From Acidobacteriota bacterium (lineage in GTDB: Bacteria > Acidobacteriota > Thermoanaerobaculia > Thermoanaerobaculales > Sulfomarinibacteraceae), in NCBI GenBank assembly GCA_024641545.1, contig JAHECW010000023.1, positions 1 to 44,754 of the forward strand: a stretch of 44,754 nt of DNA, written 5' to 3'. Positions within the stretch are counted from its first letter, which is position 1. Every line of letters begins with the position of its first letter. The position numbers were made by a program, and so were the translations under genes. The notes beneath the pieces are model-generated. The model was not told the origin of the DNA. It made no database searches and saw only the letters and a program-made list of their open reading frames with translations. This document shows, piece by piece, positions 33,016-41,170 of the stretch.

Positions 33016-35415
33016 ATGAGAAACGCTGTCCGTATTGCGTGTCTGTTGCTGATCGCGGCCTGCCCCGCGGTGGCGCAGGAGGTCCTCTTTGACCAGATGG
33101 TGGAGGCGGGAGGCCTGAAGTGCTACCCGGTCCACGGCGATCCGACGTCCTGGTACTACCTGCCGGATCAGCCCCATGTGGCGACAACAGGTGAGGGGGA
33201 GCGTCCTCAGTTCTCCTTCCTCATGTACACCACGCCCGAACAGCGAGGCGAGGAAGGGATCACCACCGCTCCCGGCGGCGGTGTGGCGCACATGCTCGTC
33301 GCCTACGACGTCCCCGAAGACATGGTGCGACGTGCCCAAAGTGAGCTTCAACGTCAGCAACCCGGTGCGCAGCTCAAGGGGCCGGTGTCATACACCGACG
33401 GCACTTTCAACCTGGTCACCGCGGTGACGGATCCCGAGGCGGGGCTGATGCGCCGGGTCGTCGGTGTCGGCAACGCGCCGGTGATGTCAGGTCACAAGGC
33501 GGCGGTCTCCATGCACCTGACACCGACGGGCGCCATGCTGCTGTGGGAGAGCTTCTCGCAGCGTACCCCCGATATCTCGGTCAACTTCGAAATGACGGTC
33601 TCGGGCTACCGCAACCCAGTCGAGGCCAGCCTGGTCTTCAATTACGAACGGATCCAAGAGACGATGGAGTTGGAGGCCAGCATCGAGTCCACCTACCTCG
33701 AGGCCGAAGTCGAGGTAGCTCTAAGCAAGATGGTGGACAACGGCGCCATCACCATCGAGATGAAGGGAGCGCCGCCCGAACAATGGGCGGACGTCCAGAA
33801 GCTGGGACTCGAACTCGCCAGACATCATCTTTTCGAGAACCTGGGCGCCGCGCCGCTGAACCAGGTCACTGATCTGGCCCGCGCCGGCCGATCGGGGAGC
33901 CTCGGGTCGAGCCGGGCTGGAGGCTCCTCCGAACTGGAGTCGGGTGGCAGCTCGGGGGCGTCGGAATCGAACTCTGGGAGCGGGACCGATCCCGCCGGTG
34001 GTCGTTCCGCAATGCTGGATCAGGATGGTCTGGAGAGGATCGAGGTCTTCGCCCTGCCGCCGGAAGGGGACGAAGCCGTGAGCGACGCCCGGGAGTTCTA
34101 TCTGGACGGCAGGTTCCGCGAAGCAGTCGACCGGCTCGATGAGATCGCGGCCGGGGAAACGGCCACCGGTCACTACCTGCTGCGGGGGCTGAGCTTGCTG
34201 CGCCTCGGTGAGCGGGACGAATCGCTGGCGGCCCTTCGGGAGTGGACGAATGAGGAGGGAATCGCCAGCGAAGCGGTGCGATCCGCGATCGCTGCCGTCG
34301 AGCGCGCTCCGGACTCGACATTCACCGCAGCACCCCAGGCACGGGCTGCCCGCGCCGAGCTGGCCGGCGCGATCGAGCGGGCGTCGCAAGCGGCATCTGG
34401 AGCGGATGGAGGGGTGGGATCGACGACGGCCGGTCCCACGTCGTTCCCGCGTGAGTCTTCGGACGACGACGCTTCGACCGCACCTCGCCCAGGTTTCCGC
34501 GAGGAGGACGACGACGAGGACCTGCCTCTCACGGCGTACGAGTTCGAGGAGGACGATGATCCGGAGCTGCGTCGGATTCGACCTTCGGATCGCACGGGAT
34601 CGAGGGTCCGGGAGGAAGAGGATCCCACTCGCGTCACGGTGTCCTTCCGGATGCGGAGGATCGAACGACGGGGCTCGTTCCGCTTCAACATGAAGCAATG
34701 GAACAGGGTCGAACTTCCTGTGCGCTTCGCCGCGAACATCGGCGATCTCTCCCGCTACAAGAACGACCCGCGGATGTTCCGGAGAGTCAGCCTCAACGAT
34801 CCCATGTTCAAGCAACGAGAGATTCCGGTGAGTGTGGATGTGGCGAGCGAAGAGGCCTTTGCCGACATGCTCAATGCCGTCACCGTCACCTTGCGAAAGC
34901 GGCACCAGTCGGGCAGGGAAACCATCGACGAGGTGACCATCCAACGAGCGGATTTCGCTTCCGGCGAGATCGAGACCCTGCTGTACGGTTGGGACGGCGA
35001 CGACAACCGAACGCGCTGGCTCGATTACGACCACAGGGTACGCTGGAACTATGTCGGTGGGCCGGTGATCGAGATCGACTGGCAGCAGACATCGGCAGGG
35101 GCTCTGGTGCTTTCGCCACCGCTGCGGCCGCGCGAGTTGACTCTCGAAGCGGATTCAGTGCTGCTCCGCGAGCAAGGGGTGCGCGATGTGGTGGTCCGGG
35201 TGACCTACCAAGCCGCCGGCGCCGAGCGCACGGCCACCGCGACGGTGCGGCCGTCGGAAGAGGTCGGCCGGCAGGCCCTGGTGCTCTACCAGGATCCGCA
35301 GCAGCCGGGTTACGCCTACCGCTTCGACTGGCGACTCTACGGCGGGCGCCGGGTGGAAGCAGGACCGTTCAACGACATTGCCGACTTCATCTACATCGAT
35401 GAGATTCCGAGGTAG
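33016..35415 (+). CDS. Exported two-domain family protein, member E, with TPR-like insert
   Basis: The 799-residue paralogue is a close duplicate of the preceding gene. Signal peptide MRNAVRIACLLLIAACPAVAQE, then WYYLPDQPHVATTGEGERPQ (about 45). A Gly/Ser linker (about 297-335), a TPR-like region (about 355-425, with GHYLLRGLSLLRLGERDESL) and an acidic linker (about 485-530) precede the C-part motif VSLNDPMFKQREIPVSVD at about 590. It ends FIYIDEIPR. I start at the ATG at 33016 because of the GGGAGAAG site and the signal peptide; a GTG at 32965 overlapping the previous stop is an alternative. Confidence 0.78.
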   Translation: MRNAVRIACLLLIAACPAVAQEVLFDQMVEAGGLKCYPVHGDPTSWYYLPDQPHVATTGEGERPQFSFLMYTTPEQRGEEGITTAPGGGVAHMLVAYDVPEDMVRRAQSELQRQQPGAQLKGPVSYTDGTFNLVTAVTDPEAGLMRRVVGVGNAPVMSGHKAAVSMHLTPTGAMLLWESFSQRTPDISVNFEMTVSGYRNPVEASLVFNYERIQETMELEASIESTYLEAEVEVALSKMVDNGAITIEMKGAPPEQWADVQKLGLELARHHLFENLGAAPLNQVTDLARAGRSGSLGSSRAGGSSELESGGSSGASESNSGSGTDPAGGRSAMLDQDGLERIEVFALPPEGDEAVSDAREFYLDGRFREAVDRLDEIAAGETATGHYLLRGLSLLRLGERDESLAALREWTNEEGIASEAVRSAIAAVERAPDSTFTAAPQARAARAELAGAIERASQAASGADGGVGSTTAGPTSFPRESSDDDASTAPRPGFREEDDDEDLPLTAYEFEEDDDPELRRIRPSDRTGSRVREEEDPTRVTVSFRMRRIERRGSFRFNMKQWNRVELPVRFAANIGDLSRYKNDPRMFRRVSLNDPMFKQREIPVSVDVASEEAFADMLNAVTVTLRKRHQSGRETIDEVTIQRADFASGEIETLLYGWDGDDNRTRWLDYDHRVRWNYVGGPVIEIDWQQTSAGALVLSPPLRPRELTLEADSVLLREQGVRDVVVRVTYQAAGAERTATATVRPSEEVGRQALVLYQDPQQPGYAYRFDWRLYGGRRVEAGPFNDIADFIYIDEIPR

Positions 35416-35420
35416 AGACG

Positions 35421-36311
35421 ATGCTTCACAGGACTGCTGCAATCATGGGCGTCATCGGAGTCATCGCTGCAGCCGAGGTCTTCGCGACGACGAGCACGGC
35501 GGTCAACGCCGAACGCAGGAGGTTGTCGCGAGAGGGAGTTCGGTTGGTCAGGCAGGGCCAAACCGAGCGCGCGTGCGAGTTCTTCGAACGTGCCAACGCG
35601 TACGGTTTCCGGCCCAACGCCGTCTGGAATGTTGCTGAGTGCCACGCCTATTCCGGCCGTCGTGATCTTGCAGTGGCGGGTTATGAGAAATACATTGAGT
35701 TCGTCCCCGCCGCAGGAGCCAGCGAAGCGGTCCAACAGATGTTGTGGGAGCTCGAAGGCGAGGCCCCGATGATGGGAGATTTCGCGGCCGGTTCCGGCTG
35801 GGGGAGTCGATTCGCCGCTGCAGTGGAGGCGGCGATCGCGGGCGAGGGAACCGCGATCACGCTTGACGAGCAGATCTTCGGAACGGGCCGGGACAGTCCC
35901 GGTGCGCCGTTTCGGAGGGAGGCTCTCCGTCGGCACGGGACCGATCTCTTCCTGGAGGGGCTGGCGCGTGTCCAAAGAGGTGATTGGGACGGCGCGCTCG
36001 CGTTCTTTGAACGCTCGCTCAACTACCGTCAGCTCCGTAACGCGATCTTCAACATTGGCGAGATCTGGCTTTTTCGTGGACAGCGCGACCTCGCCCTCCA
36101 CTTCTTTCGCTACTATGTTGCGAGCCTCCCAGCTCTGCAGGCCGATGCCGGCGTTGCGTCCGTCCTCCGGGAACTCGAGGACGCACCCTCGAGGGTGGGA
36201 AACGAAGAGCGTCGAACGGAGTTTTCTACTCGGATCTCGGCCGAGATCAGCCGAGCCCTCGGGGAAGGTGGCGCGGGGACCGCATCTCCCTCGCCGAATC
36301 CGCAACGGTAG
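35421..36311 (+). CDS. Exported TPR protein
   Basis: The 296-residue protein has an N-terminal hydrophobic signal (about 8-22) and two TPR-like blocks: about 35-95 (GVRLVRQGQTERACEFFERA, then NAVWNVAECHAYSGRRDLAV) and about 170-235 (GLARVQRGDWDGALAFFERS, then NAIFNIGEIWLFRGQRDLAL). Together with the next gene and the TPR inserts in the two preceding genes it carries the same sub-type of repeat, with an aromatic-N-(I/V/M) turn and GxRDxA. It is probably a periplasmic scaffold or partner of the paralogous proteins. It begins five bases after the previous stop. Confidence 0.78.
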   Translation: MLHRTAAIMGVIGVIAAAEVFATTSTAVNAERRRLSREGVRLVRQGQTERACEFFERANAYGFRPNAVWNVAECHAYSGRRDLAVAGYEKYIEFVPAAGASEAVQQMLWELEGEAPMMGDFAAGSGWGSRFAAAVEAAIAGEGTAITLDEQIFGTGRDSPGAPFRREALRRHGTDLFLEGLARVQRGDWDGALAFFERSLNYRQLRNAIFNIGEIWLFRGQRDLALHFFRYYVASLPALQADAGVASVLRELEDAPSRVGNEERRTEFSTRISAEISRALGEGGAGTASPSPNPQR

Positions 36312-36337
36312 ACAACCCTTTGAGGTTGGAGGAGATA

Positions 36338-38146
36338 ATGGTCTCCATATTGAAGACTCTATCGATCGTCAACACGATGACCGCTCTCGCGATCTCGACG
36401 GTCGCGTCGGCAGGTTCGGTCGGCGACGAAGCTCGAAGACTCACCGGGGCGGCGGAAGAGAGCTTCGATCAGGGTCGCTACGAACAGGCTCTCGCGGGGT
36501 TTGAGCGCACCATGGCCTACCGGCCGACCGCGAGCGTCGCGCTGGCCGTGGCGAGGTGTCACATTCTCCTGGGTAACGGAGACCTCGCCGTTTTCGCTAT
36601 TGACAGGTTTCTCGCGGCATCGGACCGCCATCGCAATTCCTTACCCATGCAGGAGGCGACCGCAGCCATCGCGGGTTCGGGGGGCCAGATCCAGGACGAA
36701 CAGCGACGCAGGGCCCTGCTCACCCAGCTCCAATCCGCTGTGGACCGCGTCAATCGCGAATCTGCGGAGCTTGCATCAGGATCGGAGCTGCGCTTTGGGA
36801 CCGGCGCCGATTCAGACGCAGCGGGATCCCCACGCGAGGCGGCCCGCCTGCGGGGAGTCGAGCTCTTCCGTGCCGGGATTGAGGCGGTGCAGGGAGGAGA
36901 TGACGGTGAGGCTCTTGCCGCATTCGAGCGGTCGATGGCCTACCGCCAGCGGCGGAACACCCTTTACAACATCGCGGTCTGCCACGTCCTGCTCGGGCAC
37001 CGCGATCTCGCATCGACATGCCTCGATGCCTACCTGCGGGGGAGGCAGGACGAATCGGACGATCCTAGGGTTCAGGCGGTCCGCCGCGCCCTCGACGAGT
37101 CACCGGGCGACCTCGGGGATACCGACCGAAGGAATCTCCTGTGGCAGGGCTTGAGCGAGGGCGTCGATGATCCCGTTCGAGTCACCGCTGGCGGCAGCGA
37201 TTCAAGAGAGGTCCCCGATCATCTCGACCGAACTCTCGCCTCAATCGAGTCGAGCTTCCACACCACCGTAGGCGGAAACACGACGTGCTTTCTCGTCGGC
37301 GTGGCGCGATCGAAAAGCGAATATCTGCTGCACCCGCCGGCGCCCCAGGGACCGTGCCAGCGGGGTGCGGTGGCGCGTTCCCTGATTCTGATCGATGAGG
37401 AGTTGGACCGGCGCCTGGCGAGGGCCCCGCTCGGTCCGGCTGGATACCCGGAGCTCGAGTGCTTGGATATGGACCCCGACAGCCCCCTGGCTGGGGACCT
37501 GAGTGAGGTTCCGCCGTTTTCGATGCTCGATGCGTGGACCGCGATTCACAGCGAATCGTCAAGGCAGTGCCCTTCAGAGCTTTCGAGACCCACTCCGGCT
37601 CCTCGGCCCGTTCATCGTTCCTCGACCCGAACTCCAACGCCAACCCCAACGCCGAGGGAGCTCACCACGACGCCTCCGGGTGTGAGTCCGACACCGACGC
37701 CGACGCCGTCCGCGAGTTCCTGTGCGAGACGCGAAAACTGGATCGCGTGTGCATTGCGCGATCCCGAGATCACATCCTTCCGGATTCGGCACATACTCCA
37801 AACCTACCCGAATCTCGCGCGGGAGTTCATCACCTATCCCGGGGTGTGCACGATCCTCCAGAACAGCGGCTGGGACTTGGAGGATATCGAGGTCATCGGA
37901 CGCGGCGACGATCCGAACCGGTGGATTCAGGGTGCGAAGGAGACCGGACGCGACTACGAGTCGTTCGTAGCCGCTCTTCGAGATCTCGAAAGAAGAGTCA
38001 ATGCCAGTGCGGCATTCATCAGCTCGTGTGAAACGGACCAACAGGGTTGCCCGGGCACGATTTGGAGTTCGTGTCTCCTGCTGAGAGAACAGTGGTACTG
38101 GCCGCGACAGAGGAATTCCAGCAGCGTGTTCTTCCTGCCGCGTTGA
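36338..38146 (+). CDS. Exported TPR protein with Pro-Thr linker and unique C-terminus
   Basis: The 602-residue protein has a signal peptide (about 1-25). TPR blocks lie at about 35-95 and about 170-240, the latter with LYNIAVCHVLLGHRDLASTC, almost the same as the insert of the 30608 gene. A region at about 285-410 with several Cys is not recognised. A Pro-Thr linker (about 430-465) leads to a Cys-containing C-terminal domain (about 470-602). The ATG at 36338 follows GGAGGAG, better than the in-frame start at 36320. It is the last gene of the run. Confidence 0.75.
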   Translation: MVSILKTLSIVNTMTALAISTVASAGSVGDEARRLTGAAEESFDQGRYEQALAGFERTMAYRPTASVALAVARCHILLGNGDLAVFAIDRFLAASDRHRNSLPMQEATAAIAGSGGQIQDEQRRRALLTQLQSAVDRVNRESAELASGSELRFGTGADSDAAGSPREAARLRGVELFRAGIEAVQGGDDGEALAAFERSMAYRQRRNTLYNIAVCHVLLGHRDLASTCLDAYLRGRQDESDDPRVQAVRRALDESPGDLGDTDRRNLLWQGLSEGVDDPVRVTAGGSDSREVPDHLDRTLASIESSFHTTVGGNTTCFLVGVARSKSEYLLHPPAPQGPCQRGAVARSLILIDEELDRRLARAPLGPAGYPELECLDMDPDSPLAGDLSEVPPFSMLDAWTAIHSESSRQCPSELSRPTPAPRPVHRSSTRTPTPTPTPRELTTTPPGVSPTPTPTPSASSCARRENWIACALRDPEITSFRIRHILQTYPNLAREFITYPGVCTILQNSGWDLEDIEVIGRGDDPNRWIQGAKETGRDYESFVAALRDLERRVNASAAFISSCETDQQGCPGTIWSSCLLLREQWYWPRQRNSSSVFFLPR

Positions 38147-38157
38147 CGCTGTTTCAA

Positions 38158-38193
38158 TCGAAATCGGGCGCCGGGTCTGCCCGGTGATTTCGA
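38158..38193. terminator. Hairpin after the secreted-protein operon
   Basis: TCGAAATC pairs with GATTTCGA around an inner CCGGG/CCCGG stem with a four-base loop. It begins 12 bases after the stop of the last operon gene. There is no T-run on either side, so a factor-independent terminator is not certain; it may instead stabilise the mRNA 3' end. Confidence 0.5.
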
Positions 38194-38309
38194 CGGGAAT
38201 ATCTATGGTCGGGGGTCCGCGATGAGGCGATCGTGTCGAATTCCCGCCGTCGTCGTAGGTCCATGACCGTGTCGAGAAGATGAAGCGCGTACGACCTTGA
38301 CAGGATAAG

Positions 38310-40019
38310 ATGGACCCAGTCATGAGCTACCGACTCGTCGTTCGTCTCGGTGATCGCACCCTCAGGTTTCCGTTGAAACCCGGCGAGCATGGGATCGGCT
38401 CCAAGTCGGACGCTGCCATCAGGATCAGTCACCCGACGGTTTCGCGGCACCATGCGTCCCTCGTCGTCGATGAAGAAGGGGTGCGGCTCACCGATCTCGG
38501 GTCATCCAACGGCACCCGGGTCGCCGGCTCCAGGATCACGGACCAAACCCTCGTCGAGCCCGGTCTCCCGATCAAGTTCGGGAGTGTGGACGCCCGGATC
38601 GAATCGGTGAGGGAGGATGATCTCGCGGCGGGTATCGCCATCGAACCACCGTCGGCCGCGCCCAAGTCAGCCGTTCCGGTGATTGAAGATCCGCCATCGA
38701 CCATCGGGCATACCGTCCTCGAGGCGTTCAGCCTCGGCCACCTGCCGGATCTCATCGAGCGGATCGCGCGAGGGGAATCCCGGGACCAGGTCGCCCGGGC
38801 GGTCGGTGCGGCGCTCCTGCGCACCCTGCCGTGCCGCCGGGTCGAGGTGGTGAAGCCCGGCAAGGGAGAGGACGGAGTGCTCTTCGCCGGCGAGAGGGAG
38901 TGCACCGACGCCACCACCGAGATCACGGTCTCGGCCGGCGACGGGATCGAGCTCAAAGTCGCCTTTGCCGGCGCGGCATTGGCCAACGCATTCCAGCCTC
39001 TTCTTCGCGCCGCCGCGGCCCTGGTGAGCGCCGCCGGGAGAAGGGCGAACGGCGAGGTTCGCGGTCACGCCGCGCAGGCCCGAGCCCCGCAGCCCCCGGA
39101 CCCGCCGACCCTGGTCGCCGCCATGCGCGAGATCTACGACCAGGGGGCGCGGATCGCCCGCAGCAAGGTGAGCGTGCTCATCCGCGGTGAGTCGGGAACC
39201 GGCAAGGAACTGTTGGCGCGCTACCTCCACCTCGCCTCCGACCGTGCGGACCAGCCGTTGGTCACCCTCAACTGCGCTGCGCTGCCGCGCGATCTCCTCG
39301 AGAGCGAACTGTTCGGCGTCGAGCGCGGGGTGGCGACCGGGGTCGACGCCCGCGCCGGCAAGTTCGAGTCCGCCCACGCCGGCACCCTCTTTCTCGACGA
39401 GATCGGCGACATGGCGGCCGAAACCCAGGCTCGCATCCTCCGCGTCCTCGCCGAGGGTGAGGTCTACCGCATCGGCGGCCACCAGGCGCGCCCGGCGGAT
39501 GTCCGGATCATTTCCGCCACCAACCGCGATCTCACCGCCATGCTCGAGAACGGCGGGTTTCGCAGCGACCTCTACCACCGAATCTCTGACTGGGTGGTCG
39601 AGCTGCCGCCGCTGCGCCGCCGGCGCGCCGACATTCCCAACCTCGCCGCACACTTCCTCGGCCGCGCATGCGCCGGACGCGGAGTTCAGGCGGCGGGGAT
39701 CTCCCGCGCCGCGGTGGCGGCGCTCGTTGCCCACGACTGGCCGGGCAACGTCCGCCAGCTCGAGAAGGAGATGGGACGGGCCGCGCTCTTTGTCGAAGAC
39801 GGCGAGCTCCTCGACACCGGTCGGCTCCAACCGTCCATCGTCGCAGAGGGGGGTGGAGGCGATTCCGACGACCTCAAGGAGGTCGTCGAACGGGCCGAGA
39901 AGACGCACATCGAGCGGGTCCTCGCCGAGTGCTCGGGGGACGTCTCCGGCGCAGCCGAGCGCCTGGGAATCGGGGTTTCGACGCTGTATCGGCGGATGAA
40001 ACACCTCGGGGTCGGCTAG
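38310..40019 (+). CDS. FHA-domain sigma54-dependent transcriptional activator
   Basis: The 569-residue bacterial enhancer-binding protein has an FHA phosphothreonine-binding domain (1-95; VSRHHA and GSSNGTR), a GAF-like or linker region (about 130-245), an AAA+ domain (about 265-495) and a Fis-type helix-turn-helix (about 523-568). Walker A is GESGTGKE (293-300), Walker B FLDEIGD (361-367). The sigma54-contact loop, GAFTGA in most family members, reads GVATGV (340-345). The FHA domain implies control by a Ser/Thr kinase. It lies between the secreted-protein operon and a near-consensus sigma54 promoter, so it may regulate one or both. Confidence 0.93.
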   Translation: MDPVMSYRLVVRLGDRTLRFPLKPGEHGIGSKSDAAIRISHPTVSRHHASLVVDEEGVRLTDLGSSNGTRVAGSRITDQTLVEPGLPIKFGSVDARIESVREDDLAAGIAIEPPSAAPKSAVPVIEDPPSTIGHTVLEAFSLGHLPDLIERIARGESRDQVARAVGAALLRTLPCRRVEVVKPGKGEDGVLFAGERECTDATTEITVSAGDGIELKVAFAGAALANAFQPLLRAAAALVSAAGRRANGEVRGHAAQARAPQPPDPPTLVAAMREIYDQGARIARSKVSVLIRGESGTGKELLARYLHLASDRADQPLVTLNCAALPRDLLESELFGVERGVATGVDARAGKFESAHAGTLFLDEIGDMAAETQARILRVLAEGEVYRIGGHQARPADVRIISATNRDLTAMLENGGFRSDLYHRISDWVVELPPLRRRRADIPNLAAHFLGRACAGRGVQAAGISRAAVAALVAHDWPGNVRQLEKEMGRAALFVEDGELLDTGRLQPSIVAEGGGGDSDDLKEVVERAEKTHIERVLAECSGDVSGAAERLGIGVSTLYRRMKHLGVG

Positions 40020-40080
40020 CAATTCGTCGAACGGCAATTCGTCGAACGAATTGCGGTGGTGCGTCGGACGCGCCAATTCG
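40020..40080. repeat. REP-like double-hairpin element, copy 2
   Basis: The first hairpin is partly doubled (AATTCGTCGAACG then AATTCGTCGAACGAATT), followed by GCGTCGGACGCG and CCAATTCG. It starts at the end of the activator gene. Confidence 0.75.
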
Positions 40081-40181
40081 GAAGGCTGGCCGAGACCGTC
40101 CAAGCAATGCGGTACGTAGGGGTTGCTGGGTCTCGGCGCCTGGCTCTGCTCCCATCGCGCTCCGGGAACGATCCGATGAGG

Positions 40182-40300
40182 TTTCTCTCATCCAAGAAAA
40201 CTCCTCCCAATTCAGAGAAATTGTTGAACTCATTCTGTTTGAACCAGTTCTCGTTGATGTTCAGCGGCGTCAGGCGTTGAGTTTTCTCGATAGTGAGAAA
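40182..40300. promoter_or_regulatory. Candidate enhancer sites for a sigma54 activator
   Basis: TTTCTC-N6-GAGAAA (40283-40300) is an exact inverted repeat about 100 bases upstream of the -24 element. GAGAAATTG recurs at 40215-40223 and 40295-40303, and a second TTTCT-N8-AGAAA pair lies at 40182-40199. Distance and symmetry fit activator-binding sites; no binding evidence exists here. The rest of the 427-base gap between the activator and the next gene shows no gene. Confidence 0.5.
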
Positions 40301-40400
40301 TTGACTCTGGCCCCCCTATGCCTGCCGGATTTCAAGTAAATCACTCGTACAAATAGATTTGTGTGGTATTCGGCGAGAGTATTTCCCGCCTTTCTCCGGT

Positions 40401-40415
40401 TGGCACGAGCCTTGC
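40401..40415 (+). promoter_or_regulatory. Sigma54 (-24/-12) promoter
   Basis: TGGCACG, four bases, then TTGC matches the sigma54 consensus TGGCACG-N4-TTGC exactly. The predicted start, about 12 bases on, falls just before the GGAGG ribosome site of the 40447 gene. Confidence 0.88.
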
Positions 40416-40446
40416 CCTTGGAGTGGCCAGTTGAAGGAGGCACTCC

Positions 40447-40896
40447 GTGATCAAGAAAGAGCAGATCGCACAACTCGGCATCCTCGTTGCGACACTGGCG
40501 GTGGTGGCGTTCGCCCAGCCGGCATCGGCGGCCACCTGCAATGTGCCGTCGGCGCCGCACCCGACCATCCAGGCCGCCGTCGACGATGTCGGCTGCGACC
40601 CGATCGTCGTCGCTGCCGGCACCTTCGCCGAGGCGCCGGTCATCGCGCGAACCCTTGGTGTTCAGGGGGCGGGTAGCGGCCAGACCTACATCCAGGGCCA
40701 GGTCGAGGTCTCCGCCGGGACGGTCAGCCTCTCGGGCCTGAACATCTCGGCTCCGGGCGAGGCTTTGTGGGCGCACTCCGGCGCCGAGGTCTCGGGCTTC
40801 GACCTCGAAGTGGTCAACGGTTTCGTCGAAGCGCCTCTCTTTGCCGACGGCTTCGAGTCGGGAGGGACGGGAGCGTGGTCGGCGGTTTCACCTTGA
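40447..40896 (+). CDS. Small exported beta-helix-like protein with C-terminal GFESG motif
   Basis: The 149-residue product starts at a GTG six bases after GGAGG. A signal peptide ends about PASAA (28). HPTIQAAVDDVGCDPIVVAAGTF is the usual opening of right-handed beta-helix (pectate-lyase-like) proteins, followed by short beta turns, but only about 80 residues remain, so it is much shorter than normal helix proteins. The tail LFADGFESGGTGAWSAVSP is a motif I associate with the C-termini of secreted proteins in several environmental phyla. A sigma54 promoter lies directly upstream. Its stop codon touches a REP element, so the gene may be a truncated relic. Confidence 0.7.
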   Translation: MIKKEQIAQLGILVATLAVVAFAQPASAATCNVPSAPHPTIQAAVDDVGCDPIVVAAGTFAEAPVIARTLGVQGAGSGQTYIQGQVEVSAGTVSLSGLNISAPGEALWAHSGAEVSGFDLEVVNGFVEAPLFADGFESGGTGAWSAVSP

Positions 40897-40951
40897 AAAT
40901 TCGTAAGACGAATTTTGGTGGCGCGTCGGACGCGCCAGTCCGGACACACGG
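40896..40951. repeat. REP-like double-hairpin element, copy 3
   Basis: AAAATTCGT and ACGAATTTT form the first stem (40896-40916); GGCGCGTC and GACGCGCC form the second (about 40919-40936). It begins within the stop codon of the small exported protein gene. Confidence 0.75.
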
Positions 40952-41170
40952 ACCGATGGCGTCGAGGGTCGGGAAAAGGGATCTCGAACGGACGTGCCGT
41001 CTCCGACGATTTTGGGAACGAATGCCTTCCGGCGGGGGATGCGTTTTGGGCCCAAATATCGTTGGAGGGGGAACTCACGGGCAACAGCCCCGGGAAAACC
41101 AAGCTCGGAATCGCGCATCGGGGCAGGGTGGCAAACAGGCGCCTCCCACCGGAAACTGAAGGAGAACACC
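40952..41170 (+). other. Duplicated 5' leader, copy 1
   Basis: This non-coding stretch before the first fibre-like gene is repeated, with only a handful of base changes, before the second (43209-43560). It contains GC-rich inverted segments (for example TTTTGGGCCCAAA near 41045) and a GAAGGAG ribosome site. No riboswitch class is recognised. Confidence 0.6.

Noticed and set aside
28187-33187. A 1,666-codon open frame on the minus strand opposite the secreted-protein operon
   Set aside because: It is rich in His, Arg, Asp and Gly with no recognisable motif, as expected opposite GC-rich genes. The plus-strand genes have ribosome sites and signal peptides and share family motifs.
40952-41170. 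c-di-GMP (GEMM) or cobalamin-type riboswitch in the fibre-gene leader
   Set aside because: Short pieces such as GGCAAAC and GGGCAAC look similar, but the conserved core segments of these classes are missing.
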